In this document: positions 25,815 through 35,555 of the stretch, one piece after another
Layout: each line of letters starts with the position of its first letter
Numbering within the stretch: the first letter of the stretch is position 1
NCBI GenBank assembly: GCA_017308595.1
Contig: JAFKER010000018.1
Coordinates: forward strand, 1 to 64,000
DNA: 64,000 nucleotides
From: Afipia sp.
Lineage (GTDB): Bacteria; Pseudomonadota; Alphaproteobacteria; Rhizobiales; Xanthobacteraceae
Reading direction: 5' to 3'
Notes under the pieces: model-generated
Databases searched by the model: none
What the model was told of the DNA's origin: nothing
Seen by the model: the letters and a program-made list of their open reading frames with translations, nothing else
Position numbers and translations under genes: made by a program

Positions 25815-26584
25815 CAACGCTGAATCCTCAGCTCCGCCGGATTGACGCGCGACGCTTCCACGATCATCGCCGCGAGTGCCCGCCCGATGCAATCATGCAC
25901 GCGCTTCGCCATCCCATATCCGTGGACCGAACCGAACAGATCGAAATCACCGGCATCGTTCCAGTGCCGCATGATCGAGAACCGGTCGAAGATCGGGACT
26001 TCGTGCTGCTGCCCGACGACCCGTATCGTATCGTTGTACGGCCCGACCGAAAGCATCGTCTCCATGCGCGGGTTGTACTGCAGATTCATCAACAGCACTT
26101 CGGGGCCGGCTTTTTGCAAAGCCTCGATACCGGTATCGAGGGCGGCCCGGAAATCGTCAGGATCGACACCGCGGATCGCATCGACCGTGCCGGTCTGCCA
26201 GATCACTAGATCCGGCTTTTGATCCGGCGGCAGTTTCTCGATGATCTGGCCGAAGTTCTGCGCAGCTTCCGCTGCCGTCTTCTTGGGGCGCAAGTCGGTC
26301 TTGATGCCGACAGTCACACCGGCTAGCGCCTCGCGCAGCGCGGCCTCCGTACGTGCCGGATAGGACATGCCGACACCATCCGCTCCGGGCAATGCCGACG
26401 ACCCGCTTCCGACGACCAGAATCTCCAGCCGCTTTCGTGTTTTGATCGCACTCGCGACTTTTGGCAGCGCACTCTCGGTCGCAAGAAGGTAAGCAGGAAC
26501 CGCACAGCCGGGTGTCTCCTCCGCACGCGCTGGAGCGGTGGTAAAAAGAACAGCCAGAAAGCCTGCGACCCACAATACTTTCAT
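25814..26584 (-). CDS. Secreted SGNH-hydrolase-like protein, partly divergent
   Basis: The 256-residue product has a signal peptide (MKVLWVAGFLAVLFTTAPAR) and an SGNH core: block I ILVVGSGSSALPGADG, block III WQTGTVDAIRG (Thr-Val instead of Thr-Asn) and a late DLFGSVHGYGM with a possible Asp/His pair. The Asn of block III is missing, so activity is less certain than for the next gene. It overlaps opgC by 4 bases (ATGA) and the second SGNH gene by TGATG, so all three are translated as a coupled set. Confidence 0.82.
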   Translation of the reverse strand: MKVLWVAGFLAVLFTTAPARAEETPGCAVPAYLLATESALPKVASAIKTRKRLEILVVGSGSSALPGADGVGMSYPARTEAALREALAGVTVGIKTDLRPKKTAAEAAQNFGQIIEKLPPDQKPDLVIWQTGTVDAIRGVDPDDFRAALDTGIEALQKAGPEVLLMNLQYNPRMETMLSVGPYNDTIRVVGQQHEVPIFDRFSIMRHWNDAGDFDLFGSVHGYGMAKRVHDCIGRALAAMIVEASRVNPAELRIQR

Positions 26585-27813
26585 GATCCGCCTCCGGCGA
26601 GGTCGGCATCGCCGTCTGCACTTTTCGCGCGTTTGCCGCTCTTGCCGACTTCGCCCTTATACCACGAAAACAGCGCGGCGGCTGCGGACATGATGACAAT
26701 GCCCGCCACGCTGACAAAGAAATGCATCCATGCTCCGCCGGAGACCTCAGCCAGAACGAAATGTCCCGCGAATGCGAGAAACACGCCAAGACAGAAAATC
26801 TCGAGCGAATGCTGGCCGCACCGGATGACCGGGCGCAGCCAGCGTGATTTCAGGCCCGGCCAGTTCGCCGGAATGAAGTGCACCGTGATCGCTGCCAGCG
26901 CAAGGAAATGGATGAAGCGCAGCACATCGAGATCGGTTTTGTTGATCGGGTACATCCAGCTTTCGAGCCAGCGCGGCATGAACACATTGAGCCGCGGCAC
27001 ATGCCACGTCAGCGTGACGCAGAACGCAAAAACCAGATAGGCGACACACAGCCAAAGCGTAATCGGCGATGACAGGATGCGGGACATGCGTTTTGCACCA
27101 CCCAGCGCGCACCACGCGCCGAACACGAACAGCAACTGCCAGGCGAACGGATTGAAGAACCACGTTCCATTCGGATAAGCCGGAAGATACCAGTCGAACT
27201 CCCATGTCAGTGCGTACAGAAGGACGGAAAGCCCCAGCGCCAGATCAGCTTTTCGCTGCAGCAACCAGATGATCAGCGGCAGAAAAAGCATCAGAACGAT
27301 GTAGAGCGGCAACACGTCCATATTCACGGGACGGAATTTCAGCAGCAGCGCCTGCACGATCGTGACATCAGGCTGCTTGAGGAAATCCAGAATTCCCATT
27401 TCTTCCGCGTAGAGCGGGTTGTCGAACTTGGTTGCGATGTAGGAAATTTCAGCAAGATAGATGGTGAACAGAAAAACGTGAGCGACGTAGATCTGCCAGA
27501 CACGTTTGAAGATGCGCGCGCTGGCGACCACAAAGCCGCGATCAAGCATCGCCCGGCTGTAGACAAACGCCGCCGTATATCCCGAAATGAAAATGAAGAT
27601 TTCGGTCGCATCGCTGAACCCGTAATTGCGGATGGTGAACCAGGTCAGGATGTTCGGTGGAAGATGATCGACAAAGATCAGCCACAGCGCCATGCCGCGA
27701 AACAGATCAAGACGCAGTTCGCGCTCGCCCGCCGCAACGGGAAGAGCGGCGATTTTTGCGGCAGACGTCCTGGCGACAGTCTGGTCGGTCATTTCGGTCG
27801 TCACGAAGGCCAT
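26581..27813 (-). CDS. opgC: OpgC-family membrane acyltransferase
   Basis: The 410-residue protein has about ten transmembrane segments and the OpgC start pattern RELRLDLFRGMALWLIFVDHLPPNILTW, with the conserved Arg-x-x-x-Phe-Arg and Asp-His. NYGFSDATEIFIFISGYTAA and a final CGQHSLEIFCLGVFLA also fit. OpgC transfers succinyl groups to osmoregulated periplasmic glucans. No opgGH genes are in the window. It heads the three-gene unit with two secreted SGNH proteins. The last 25 residues are a charged cytoplasmic tail. Confidence 0.88.
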   Translation of the reverse strand: MAFVTTEMTDQTVARTSAAKIAALPVAAGERELRLDLFRGMALWLIFVDHLPPNILTWFTIRNYGFSDATEIFIFISGYTAAFVYSRAMLDRGFVVASARIFKRVWQIYVAHVFLFTIYLAEISYIATKFDNPLYAEEMGILDFLKQPDVTIVQALLLKFRPVNMDVLPLYIVLMLFLPLIIWLLQRKADLALGLSVLLYALTWEFDWYLPAYPNGTWFFNPFAWQLLFVFGAWCALGGAKRMSRILSSPITLWLCVAYLVFAFCVTLTWHVPRLNVFMPRWLESWMYPINKTDLDVLRFIHFLALAAITVHFIPANWPGLKSRWLRPVIRCGQHSLEIFCLGVFLAFAGHFVLAEVSGGAWMHFFVSVAGIVIMSAAAALFSWYKGEVGKSGKRAKSADGDADLAGGGS

Positions 27814-28043
27814 TCCGTCAAATCTGGTTCCGCCGCACGGCTACAATCTTACGGAAGATCGGCGCGGCCCGCAAATTGCAGGTATTCCATTGGACAGCCC
27901 GCGCCGCGAATGCTGGATGACAACGATGTTGAAACAATGATCGGGCCTGACTCGTATCCTGTGGCGGCCCGGAGGGCGATGACCGGACGCTACGCAAAAA
28001 ATGCGAGGTCTGTTACTGTACGATCCGAATGGGACAAAGCACC

Positions 28044-28436
28044 ATGTACCGCGCCGTGACCCGCCACATTGAAGTCGTCGTCGAACCGAGTTTCCTCCCC
28101 GAACGTTCTTCGGCAGAGGACGGCCGGTTCTTCTGGGCCTACACAATCGCGATTATCAACTCCGGAACTGAAACTGTTCAGCTCAAGACGCGGCATTGGA
28201 TCATCACCGACGGCGCCGGCCACAGCCAGGAAGTTCGCGGGGAAGGCGTGGTCGGGGAACAGCCTGTCATCGAGCCGGGAGAACGGTTCGAGTACACCAG
28301 CGGCGTGCCTTTGCAGACGCCGTCCGGCTTTATGACCGGCAGCTACCAGATGGTGACGGAAGACGGAGAGCCGTTCGAAATCGACATCCCCGCCTTCTCC
28401 CTCGACAGTCCGAACGTGCGGCGCACGCTGAATTAA
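28044..28436 (+). CDS. apaG: ApaG protein
   Basis: The product of 130 residues from ATG 28044 starts [20 protein letters not shown], the usual start in relatives (an ATG five codons upstream is also open). The fibronectin-like ApaG fold is shown by [14 protein letters not shown], the [13 protein letters not shown] strand and the [15 protein letters not shown] and [14 protein letters not shown] motifs. ApaG has been linked to Co2+/Mg2+ efflux phenotypes, though its biochemistry is unsettled. It is convergent with hslO. Confidence 0.93.
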   Translation: MYRAVTRHIEVVVEPSFLPERSSAEDGRFFWAYTIAIINSGTETVQLKTRHWIITDGAGHSQEVRGEGVVGEQPVIEPGERFEYTSGVPLQTPSGFMTGSYQMVTEDGEPFEIDIPAFSLDSPNVRRTLN

Positions 28437-28448
28437 GACGCCCCGCCG

Positions 28449-28464
28449 GCGGCAATAATGCCGC
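28449..28464. terminator. Hairpin between convergent apaG and hslO
   Basis: GCGGCA and TGCCGC form a perfect 6-bp stem around loop ATAA in the 31-base gap between the two stops. There is no T run on either strand, so it may be a weak bidirectional terminator or merely a stabilising 3' hairpin. Confidence 0.4.
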
Positions 28465-28467
28465 GCG

Positions 28468-29454
28468 CTACTTGGCCGCAGAAACGGCCCCCGCCTCTTC
28501 CGGCGAGAACTCATAAACCGAGCTGCAGAACTCGCAGGTCACCGCCACCTTGCCGTTCTCGACCATCTCGGCACGGTCCTCCGGCGTAAAGCTTTTCAGC
28601 ATGCCGGCCACGGCCTCGCGCGAACAGGAGCACTGCGCAAGGATCGGCTGCACGGGATAGACCCTGACCCCACGCTCGTGAAACAGCCGGAACAGCAACC
28701 GCTCACCCGACAGATCGGGATCGATCAACTCGACATCCTCGATTGTGCCGAACAGCGCGCGGCTCTCGGCCCATGCGTCATCCTCGGGCACGTCATGAAC
28801 GATCGTACCTTCAGGCGCATCGCCGGGATGCAGGTCGGCCTGCCGCGCACGCTCCGGTGCCTTGGGAAGGAACTGGATCAGCATCCCACCGCCGCGCCAG
28901 CGATGTTTCGGGCCATCGCCGCCGCGGAATTCCTCACCCACCGCAAGCCGCACCTGGGTCGGAATCTGTTCCGAACGCAGGAAGTATTCGTGTGCGGCGT
29001 CTTCCAGATTGCCGCCCTCCAGCTTCACAAGCCCCTGATAGCGGCTCATGTCAGGTCCCTGATCGATGGTCATGGCGAGGTGGCCATGACCCAGCAGTGC
29101 TGCGGAGTCCTGGCCTGCTTCAAGCCGGCTGGCATCGTATCGCGCATAAGCGCGCAGGCGATCGGGCGACTGAAAATCGACGATGATCAGCGACACCGGC
29201 CCGTCGGTCTGGGTCTGCAGAATGAAGCGGCCCTGGAATTTGAGGGTGGAGCCGAGCAGAGTCGTAAGCACGATGGCTTCGCCGAGCAGCTTGCTGACGG
29301 AAGCCGGATAATCATGCTTGGTGAGAATATCATCGAGCGCCGGCCCCATCTTTGTCAGGCGGCCGCGAATATCCAGCGCGCTGACCTCAAAGGGCAGCAC
29401 CGCATCATCGACCGGCGTTGCGGAAGGAGCACGGATTTGGCTTTCGGAAATCAT
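28468..29454 (-). CDS. hslO: Redox-regulated chaperone Hsp33
   Basis: The 328-residue protein has the complete zinc/redox switch near its C-terminus: CSCSREAVAGML, then VTCEFCSSVYEF, giving the Cys-x-Cys and Cys-x-x-Cys pairs that coordinate zinc and form disulfides on oxidation. The N-terminal substrate-binding domain has KQDY-like text (LTKHDYPASVSKLLGEAIVL TTLL) typical of Hsp33. It protects unfolded proteins during oxidative stress in the cytosol. It follows the argD-argF pair on the same strand after a 190-base gap, the order argD-argF-hslO common in Rhizobiales. Confidence 0.95.
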   Translation of the reverse strand: MISESQIRAPSATPVDDAVLPFEVSALDIRGRLTKMGPALDDILTKHDYPASVSKLLGEAIVLTTLLGSTLKFQGRFILQTQTDGPVSLIIVDFQSPDRLRAYARYDASRLEAGQDSAALLGHGHLAMTIDQGPDMSRYQGLVKLEGGNLEDAAHEYFLRSEQIPTQVRLAVGEEFRGGDGPKHRWRGGGMLIQFLPKAPERARQADLHPGDAPEGTIVHDVPEDDAWAESRALFGTIEDVELIDPDLSGERLLFRLFHERGVRVYPVQPILAQCSCSREAVAGMLKSFTPEDRAEMVENGKVAVTCEFCSSVYEFSPEEAGAVSAAK

Positions 29455-29644
29455 GTCGAAGGCACTTTCGTCAGGGAAATCGAATGGAAGTGAAGGCCCG
29501 GACCCTGCGGGTCTGAGCTTCTGCCCGGAGGCAATAGCGGGTCAAGTCACGGCATGTCCGGAATATAGGACGCTTCGCTCCGGAAAAAAGGGAACCGGCC
29601 GGGTCCAGAATGCCGGCTGGAGGTTGCGCGACCAGATCGTGGTT

Positions 29645-30577
29645 CTAGCCGACGGCGTGCAGGCACCAGGCCAGAATGCCCTTCTGCGCGTGCAAACGGT
29701 TTTCCGCCTCGTCGAACACGACCGACTGCGGTCCGTCGATCACCTCATCAGTGACCTCCTCGCCGCGATGAGCGGGGAGGCAATGCATGAAAATCGCGCC
29801 CGGATTGGCCTGCGACATCAGCTTGTCATTGACCTGATACGGCCTCAGCACGTTATGACGATGCTCGCCTTCCTTGTCGCCCATCGAGACCCAGGTGTCG
29901 GTGACCACGCAATCGGCACCGCGCACCATCTCCTCAGGCTTCGTGCCGAGTACGACCGGCGCTCCTGTGGACTTGATCCAGTCCTTCAGCATCTTGTTCG
30001 GCGCCAGTTCAGGCGGTGTCGCGACGCGCAGGTTGAAGCCGAAACGTTCCGCAGCGTGAGCCCACGAGGCCAGCACGTTGTTATCGTCGCCAACCCAGGA
30101 CACGGTGCGTCCCTTGATCGGACCGAGATGCTCTTCAAACGTCATCACGTCCGCCATCACCTGGCAGGGATGCGAGCGGCGAGTCAGCCCGTTGATCACC
30201 GGAACCGTCGCATGCGCGGCAAGCTCGGTCAGCGCCTCATGATTGAGAATCCGGATCATGATGGCATCTACGAAGCGCGACAGCACGCGCGCCGTATCCG
30301 CGATGGTTTCACCGCGCCCGAGCTGCATTTCCGCGCCGGTCAGCATAATGGCTTCGCCGCCGAGCTGGCGCATACCGACATCGAACGACACGCGGGTGCG
30401 CGTCGACGGCTTGTCGAAGATCATCGCCAGCGTCTTGTCGGTGAGTGGCTTGTCGGATGTATTGCCAGCCTTGCGCTTCTTCTTCATCGCGATGCTGGCG
30501 TCGAGGATCGTCCGCAGATCCTGCGCCGACACGTCGAACAGATCGAGGAAATGCCGTGGCTGGTTGGACTTCGTCAT
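29645..30577 (-). CDS. argF: Ornithine carbamoyltransferase
   Basis: The 310-residue protein has the carbamoyl phosphate motif [14 protein letters not shown] (the STRTR signature), [12 protein letters not shown] and the ornithine-binding [15 protein letters not shown]. All catalytic motifs are intact. The start is taken at ATG 30577 because it overlaps the argD stop (TGATG); a GTG one codon upstream is also open. It makes citrulline from ornithine in arginine synthesis and is translationally coupled to argD. Confidence 0.95.
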   Translation of the reverse strand: MTKSNQPRHFLDLFDVSAQDLRTILDASIAMKKKRKAGNTSDKPLTDKTLAMIFDKPSTRTRVSFDVGMRQLGGEAIMLTGAEMQLGRGETIADTARVLSRFVDAIMIRILNHEALTELAAHATVPVINGLTRRSHPCQVMADVMTFEEHLGPIKGRTVSWVGDDNNVLASWAHAAERFGFNLRVATPPELAPNKMLKDWIKSTGAPVVLGTKPEEMVRGADCVVTDTWVSMGDKEGEHRHNVLRPYQVNDKLMSQANPGAIFMHCLPAHRGEEVTDEVIDGPQSVVFDEAENRLHAQKGILAWCLHAVG

Positions 30578-31797
30578 CACACAGCCTCGCTCTGCGCCGA
30601 AGTGCGGGCAAGCCGCGCGCAGGCGCGTTCGAGACGCGTAACAGCATCCTCGATCTCGGTCTCACCCACAATCAGCGGCGGCAGAAAGCGCACCACGTTG
30701 TCGCCTGCAGCGACCGTCAGTAATTTCTCGTCGCGCAATGCGCTGATGACATCGCCGGCGGGTACGACCGCCTTGACGCCGATGAGAAGACCATCGCCGC
30801 GCACCTCGTTCACAACGTTCGGATAGCGGTCCACGACCGACGCCAGCTTCTGCTTGAGCAGCAGCGACATCTTCTGCACATGCTCGAAAAAGCCCGGCTT
30901 GAGCATGACATCGAGCGTGGCGTTGCCCGCGGCGGCGGCAAGCAGGTTGCCACCGAAAGTCGATCCGTGCGTGCCCGGCGTCATGCCTGCGGCAGCAGCG
31001 ACGGTGGCGAGACACGCGCCCATCGGAAATCCGCCGCCCAGCGCCTTCGCCAGCGCCATGATGTCCGGCGTCACGCCGGTCTTTTCATACGCGAACAGCG
31101 TGCCGATGCGTCCCATGCCGGTCTGCACTTCGTCGAACACCAGCACCAATTTGTTATCGTCGCACAGTTGCCGCAGCGCGCGGAAGAAGGACGGATCGGC
31201 CGCGCGCACGCCGCCTTCGCCCTGCCACGGCTCGATCAGGATGCCTGCAGTGTGCGGACCGATCGCCTTCTTCACCGCTTCAAGATCGCCGAGCGGGACC
31301 TGATCGAACCCGTCGACGCGCGGACCGAAGCCTTCGAGATATTTCTGCTGTCCGCCCGCGGCGAGCGTCGCGAGCGTGCGGCCATGAAACGCGCCCTCGA
31401 ACGTGATCAGCCGATAGCGCTCCGGATGACCGTTCACGGCTTGAAACTTGCGCGCCATCTTGATGGCCGCTTCCATCGCCTCTGCGCCGGAATTGCAGAA
31501 GAAGGCCACGTCGGCGAAGCTTTCGTCGCACAGCCGCGTCGCCAGCCGCTCACCTTCCGGGATCGTAAACAGGTTCGAGACGTGCCACAGCTTCGCGGTC
31601 TGCTCCTGAAGCGCCGCGACCAGATGCGGATGCGCATGACCCAGCGCATTCACCGCCACGCCGCTGGTGAAGTCGAGATAGCGGTCGCCATTGGTCGCGA
31701 TCAGCCACGGCCCTTCGCCGCGCTCGAAAGCGACGTCCGCGCGGGCGAAAACCGGCAACATGTGAGAGTCGAGATGCGGTTTGACGGTGTGGCTCAT
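30577..31797 (-). CDS. argD: Acetylornithine/succinyldiaminopimelate aminotransferase
   Basis: A class III PLP aminotransferase of 406 residues when started at ATG 31797. It shows the cofactor Asp in [16 protein letters not shown], the PLP Lys in [15 protein letters not shown], and [19 protein letters not shown] for phosphate binding. It carries out the ornithine-branch transamination and often the matching lysine-pathway step. A 31-base upstream extension of the frame exists but lacks similarity. It is the first gene of the argDF unit; a stable hairpin lies 82 bases upstream in its leader. Confidence 0.95.
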   Translation of the reverse strand: MSHTVKPHLDSHMLPVFARADVAFERGEGPWLIATNGDRYLDFTSGVAVNALGHAHPHLVAALQEQTAKLWHVSNLFTIPEGERLATRLCDESFADVAFFCNSGAEAMEAAIKMARKFQAVNGHPERYRLITFEGAFHGRTLATLAAGGQQKYLEGFGPRVDGFDQVPLGDLEAVKKAIGPHTAGILIEPWQGEGGVRAADPSFFRALRQLCDDNKLVLVFDEVQTGMGRIGTLFAYEKTGVTPDIMALAKALGGGFPMGACLATVAAAAGMTPGTHGSTFGGNLLAAAAGNATLDVMLKPGFFEHVQKMSLLLKQKLASVVDRYPNVVNEVRGDGLLIGVKAVVPAGDVISALRDEKLLTVAAGDNVVRFLPPLIVGETEIEDAVTRLERACARLARTSAQSEAV

Positions 31798-31878
31798 GGC
31801 GACCTGATCGATAATTAGGGGCAACAGCATTGCGATCGCTTAAGCGTTATCGCTCGGTTGCCTGCCCCGGAAACGAAA

Positions 31879-31903
31879 CGTGCCGCCCGGGAAAGGCGGC
31901 ACG
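31879..31903. other. Perfect 9-bp hairpin in the argD-gcrA intergenic region
   Basis: CGTGCCGCC (31879-31887) and GGCGGCACG (31895-31903) are perfectly complementary around a 7-base loop. It lies 82 bases upstream of the argD start, probably within its leader or promoter. No U tract follows on either strand, so it is not a simple terminator. The remainder of 31798-32342 shows no gene I can support. Confidence 0.6.
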
Positions 31904-32117
31904 CGAGGATCATTCTATTGGCGGGAGGGGTCGTGTCAATCCACGCACGCCGTCTGAAACCCCGCCGGAGCCGCGCGAAATACGCGATATTCGGCATTTT
32001 CCCGTGTCGTCCGACGGCATACTGACTGGCCGGGGGCGGAAAAGCGGCCTTCTCCGGCATCGCAAAAAACTCGAATTTATTTGCTTTCTGGCCAGAACAT
32101 GTGGACGCGCAATGCCC

Positions 32118-32262
32118 GACTCTTGCGCGCGAGTCACGGCATATTGTAGCCTCCCTTCCGTTGGGTACGACATCTCGTGCGGCAGTTCTGATCCTCGTTT
32201 GTCTTCGGTAAGGCGTAAACGCCCGGTCGCTTTTCATGCAACCGGCGAGGGCTAAGGGATTC
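32118..32262. promoter_or_regulatory. GANTC (CcrM) sites upstream of gcrA
   Basis: GACTC at 32118-32122, GAGTC at 32131-32135 and GATTC at 32258-32262 are CcrM methylation sites in the 300 bases ahead of gcrA. The first two form an inverted pair 13 bases apart. Methylation state of GANTC sites is known to time transcription of cell-cycle genes in Caulobacter and relatives; the role here is inferred. Confidence 0.45.
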
Positions 32263-32342
32263 TGCCGTCAGGGATTTTGGACGATCTGCAATCGCGACGC
32301 CGCGTCAAAAATGGCCGGCGCGAGACCAAAAGGAAAAGTGCG

Positions 32343-32849
32343 ATGACGGTAATCAGCTGGACCGACGATCGCGTAGAGCAGTTGAAGAAGCTTTGGGAGG
32401 CCGGGCTTTCGGCGAGCCAGATTGCCGCCGAGCTTGGGAACATCACTCGCAACGCGGTGATCGGCAAGGTCCACCGGTTGGGCCTGTCCGGACGCGCGAA
32501 GAGCCCCTCATCAGCGGCGCCGCGGCAGCGCAAGACACGGCCCGCGCAGCATATGATGCGCATCAGCCGCCCGGTATCGCGCGGCAATACCGCGCTTGCC
32601 CATGCCTTCGAGGTTGAGGCGGAACCCGATCCGATCGCCTACGACAACGTGGTGCCGATGAGTCAGCGGCTGACGCTTCTGGAACTCAACGAGAGCACCT
32701 GCCACTGGCCCGTCGGCGATCCCGGCAGTTCCGATTTCTTTTTCTGCGGCGGCAAGGCGCTCGGCGGCCTGCCCTACTGCGCACATCACTCGCGCATCGC
32801 CTATCAGCCCGCCAGCGACCGGCGGCGGAGTTCGCGGCCGGCAAAGTAA
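32343..32849 (+). CDS. gcrA: GcrA cell-cycle regulator
   Basis: The 168-residue product from ATG 32343 (after AGGAAAAG) begins TVISWTDDRVEQLKKLWEAG LSASQIA, the diagnostic GcrA N-terminal helix-turn-helix, followed by NAVIGKVHRLGLSGR. The C-terminal domain that binds sigma-70 domain 2 is seen in CHWPVGDPG through CGGKALGGLPYCAHHSR, with its Cys/His residues. GcrA activates transcription from promoters carrying methylated GANTC. Linker residues 55-105 are Pro/Arg-rich and disordered. A strong terminator follows. Confidence 0.95.
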   Translation: MTVISWTDDRVEQLKKLWEAGLSASQIAAELGNITRNAVIGKVHRLGLSGRAKSPSSAAPRQRKTRPAQHMMRISRPVSRGNTALAHAFEVEAEPDPIAYDNVVPMSQRLTLLELNESTCHWPVGDPGSSDFFFCGGKALGGLPYCAHHSRIAYQPASDRRRSSRPAK

Positions 32850-32871
32850 CCTGCCTGTCATAAACGACAAA

Positions 32872-32901
32872 AAGCCTCATCAAATTCGATGAGGCTTTTT
32901 T
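32872..32901 (+). terminator. Intrinsic terminator after gcrA
   Basis: AAGCCTCATC (32872-32881) pairs with GATGAGGCTT (32888-32897) around a 6-base loop, followed by a run of T residues; the complementary side has a run of A, so it can also act on transcription from the convergent kinase gene. Confidence 0.95.
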
Positions 32902-32967
32902 GTTGCGAACTTCGCTGCAAATGGCTGTTTTGTGATTGCGCGGCGAAATTGCGGCAAGTGTGCCGCT

Positions 32968-34275
32968 CTATTCCTTCACTGCAACCGTTTCAGCGCCCGC
33001 TGTCCTCGTCGCCGGGAAGCACGCGGTGAACGTCGCGCCCTGACCTGAAAGACTCTCGATCACAAGCCGCCCGCGATGGCGGTTGAGGATATGCTTGACC
33101 AGTGACAGGCCAAGACCGGTACCACCCTGCGCGCGGCTGTCGCCGACATCGACGCGGTAGAACCGCTCAGTGAGTCTCGGCAGATGCTCGGGCGGGATGC
33201 CGGGGCCGTAATCACGCACCGCGACTCGCAATTCTCCGGCAGCATCGTCCGCATCAGGCTCGGTCAGAGACACGATCACCCGTCCGCCGGACGCACCGTA
33301 TTTAAGTCCGTTCTCGATCAGGTTCTCGAACACGCGCAGCAGTTCTTCCGTATCGCCCGCGATCATCACCGGCGACGGCGGCAATCCGAGTTCGATCGTG
33401 ACCTGACGCTCGCTCGCAAGCGGCTCAAGACCATCGACCACCTGACGGATCAGCGGCACGACATCAACCAGCTTTTCCGGGCGCACATGGGCGCTGAGTT
33501 CGACTCGCGACAACGACAGCAGATCATCGATCAGCCGCGCCATGCGCGTCGCCTGAGCGTGCATGATGCCGAGGAAGCGTTCGCGCGCCTTCGGATCGTC
33601 CCGCGCCGGTCCCTGCAACGTGTCGATGAAGCCCGACAGCGCCGCCAGCGGCGTGCGCAATTCGTGGCTGGCGTTGGCGACAAAATCCGCGCGCATTTCC
33701 TCGACCCGGCGCAGTGCCGTCTGGTCGTGGAATGTCATCAGGATGCAATACTCGCTGCCGCCGAATGCAGTGGGCAGCGACAGCGGGGTCACGATCAATT
33801 CCATCCAGCGATCGATCGGAACGTGATCCACATAACTGGCACGCTGCGGCTGGCGTGTCGCAATGGCTTCACGCAGCGCCGCGATGATCTCGGGTGAGCG
33901 CAACGCGAACAGCGCCAGTTCGTTCTTACGCAGTGCAGGCGCGAGTTGGGACGCAGCCGTGTTGAAATGCAGTACGCGTCCTGCCCGGTCGAGCAGGACG
34001 GCGGCATCCGGCATACCGCCGACCAGCGCCTGCACCACCGGCATTTCCGCAGGCCGTGCACCGATGATATCCTCGCTGTTCGGCACGGATTGATGCAGGT
34101 GCCACGGCACGAGTGCGGCGCCGGCGATCACAAGAAAGATCAGTCCGGCCTGAGGAAGCGTCAGACCTCCGAACACAACCGAAGCGATAAGACCGAGCGC
34201 GGTCGCGATCAGAATGATCGCAGACCGGCGCAACCGGTCCGGCCACGGGGTGAAACCCGAATTCGAAGATGTCAT
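32968..34275 (-). CDS. phoR: PhoR-like sensor histidine kinase
   Basis: From ATG 34275 the protein has 435 residues: two adjacent membrane helices (residues 20-60), a PAS domain (VQALVGGMPDAAVLLDRAGR), HisKA with the phospho-acceptor in NASHELRTPLAALSGF, and an HATPase with NLIENGLKYG, DYGPGIPPEHL and GGTGLGLSLVKHI. This order and the short periplasmic loop match PhoR, the phosphate-regulon kinase. PhoB, PhoU and Pst genes are not in the window, so the assignment rests on architecture alone. It is convergent with gcrA. Confidence 0.82.
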   Translation of the reverse strand: MTSSNSGFTPWPDRLRRSAIILIATALGLIASVVFGGLTLPQAGLIFLVIAGAALVPWHLHQSVPNSEDIIGARPAEMPVVQALVGGMPDAAVLLDRAGRVLHFNTAASQLAPALRKNELALFALRSPEIIAALREAIATRQPQRASYVDHVPIDRWMELIVTPLSLPTAFGGSEYCILMTFHDQTALRRVEEMRADFVANASHELRTPLAALSGFIDTLQGPARDDPKARERFLGIMHAQATRMARLIDDLLSLSRVELSAHVRPEKLVDVVPLIRQVVDGLEPLASERQVTIELGLPPSPVMIAGDTEELLRVFENLIENGLKYGASGGRVIVSLTEPDADDAAGELRVAVRDYGPGIPPEHLPRLTERFYRVDVGDSRAQGGTGLGLSLVKHILNRHRGRLVIESLSGQGATFTACFPATRTAGAETVAVKE

Positions 34276-34337
34276 CGCCATGCGCCGCACCTGTTTCGCG
34301 CTCGTGTCCGCCCCGGAACGGACTGACGCCAGTTCCG

Positions 34338-35393
34338 CTACGAAGCCGAAGATCCCGATCCTCGGGGCGAGCCCTGACCGGGGTTCGCAGCTTCGTCCAG
34401 TTTACGCAAGGCAGCCGACACGCGCTTCGCCCGAAGGCCGACAATAAGCTCCCGAAGCGAGAGCAAGATGACAGAAAGAATAAAAGGAACCAGATAGTAC
34501 AGCACACGGAACAGCAGCATGCCTGCCAGCAATTCTTCCCGGTCGAACTGAAACAGGCCAACCAGCATCGCGGCGTCGAACACGCCAAGGCCGCCCGGCG
34601 AGTGGCTGGCGAAACCAAGCAGGGTCGCTGAAACAAAGATCACCGCGACAACCACGAACCCGACATGCGGTTCATCCGGCACCAGGATGTACATCGCCAG
34701 CGCACAGAAGCCGAGATCGACAATGCCGATCACGATCTGCAGCAGCGTCAGCGGACCACCGGGAAGAACGACGGACCAGCTTCCGCGCCCGACTTCGCGG
34801 GGCTTTATCCAGACCCACGTCACATAGACGCACAGGCCGATCAGGATCGCGATCGCCACGGCGCGATTGAGCCAGATCGGCAGCTTGTCGATGGAGGCAG
34901 CCGCTTCGGGATGATAGGCGACGCCAAGGCCCAGCACGGCCGCATTGCCGAGCCAGAACGTCAACCCGGCGAGAAAGCAGACCTTCGCCACGTCCACCGC
35001 CGACAGGTCCCAGGCGGAGTAGATTCGATAGCGCACCACACCGCCGGTAAAGACACTGGCACCGACATTGTGCCCGATCGAGTAGCTGGTGAATCCGGCA
35101 AAGGCCGCGACCCTGTAAGGCACCTTGTCGCGCCCGATCGCACGCAGGGCAAACAGATCATAGAATGTCAGCGTGAAGTAGCCCGCGGCGACGCAAAGTC
35201 CCGCAAGGACGACGGTCCTGATTTCGGTATCGCGCAGGGCCGAATAGAGGTCGTCGACATCGAGACCCTGCAGCATGTGATAGAGGATGTAGCAAGCGGT
35301 CGCGATGATCGCGATGCTGATCGCAACACCAAGCTTGTGCAGGATTTGCTTCTCGCGCATGTACGCGATGGCCCCGCGCAGTGTCTCCAGCAT
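34338..35393 (-). CDS. Flippase-like integral membrane protein (LPG synthase TM / UPF0104)
   Basis: With the start at ATG 35393 the protein has 351 residues and eight or nine membrane segments. Conserved blocks of the UPF0104/AglD family are SIGHNVGASVFTGGVVRYRIYS and the late SHSPGGLGVFDAAML. These proteins form the membrane part of lysyl-phosphatidylglycerol synthase (MprF), but here the soluble synthetase domain is absent, so lipid translocation is a better guess than lipid aminoacylation. It lies 62 bases upstream of the phoR-like gene on the same strand. Confidence 0.85.
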   Translation of the reverse strand: MLETLRGAIAYMREKQILHKLGVAISIAIIATACYILYHMLQGLDVDDLYSALRDTEIRTVVLAGLCVAAGYFTLTFYDLFALRAIGRDKVPYRVAAFAGFTSYSIGHNVGASVFTGGVVRYRIYSAWDLSAVDVAKVCFLAGLTFWLGNAAVLGLGVAYHPEAAASIDKLPIWLNRAVAIAILIGLCVYVTWVWIKPREVGRGSWSVVLPGGPLTLLQIVIGIVDLGFCALAMYILVPDEPHVGFVVVAVIFVSATLLGFASHSPGGLGVFDAAMLVGLFQFDREELLAGMLLFRVLYYLVPFILSVILLSLRELIVGLRAKRVSAALRKLDEAANPGQGSPRGSGSSAS

Positions 35394-35555
35394 CCAGACC
35401 TCGAAATTCCAGCAAGCACCTTGTTCCGGCAATGTTGTCCTAGCAGACCGGCCGCGCCACCGCGAGGGCAGCAACGCCGATTTGAACCCGTCCACACGCC
35501 GGAAGTCACATTAAGAATACTGTTTCGTTCCGCGCCGCAATGCGTCACGAAGGCG

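Noticed and set aside
29318-30826. Plus-strand frame of 502 codons opposite argF
   Set aside because: Antisense to argF, argD and hslO, which have full catalytic motifs.
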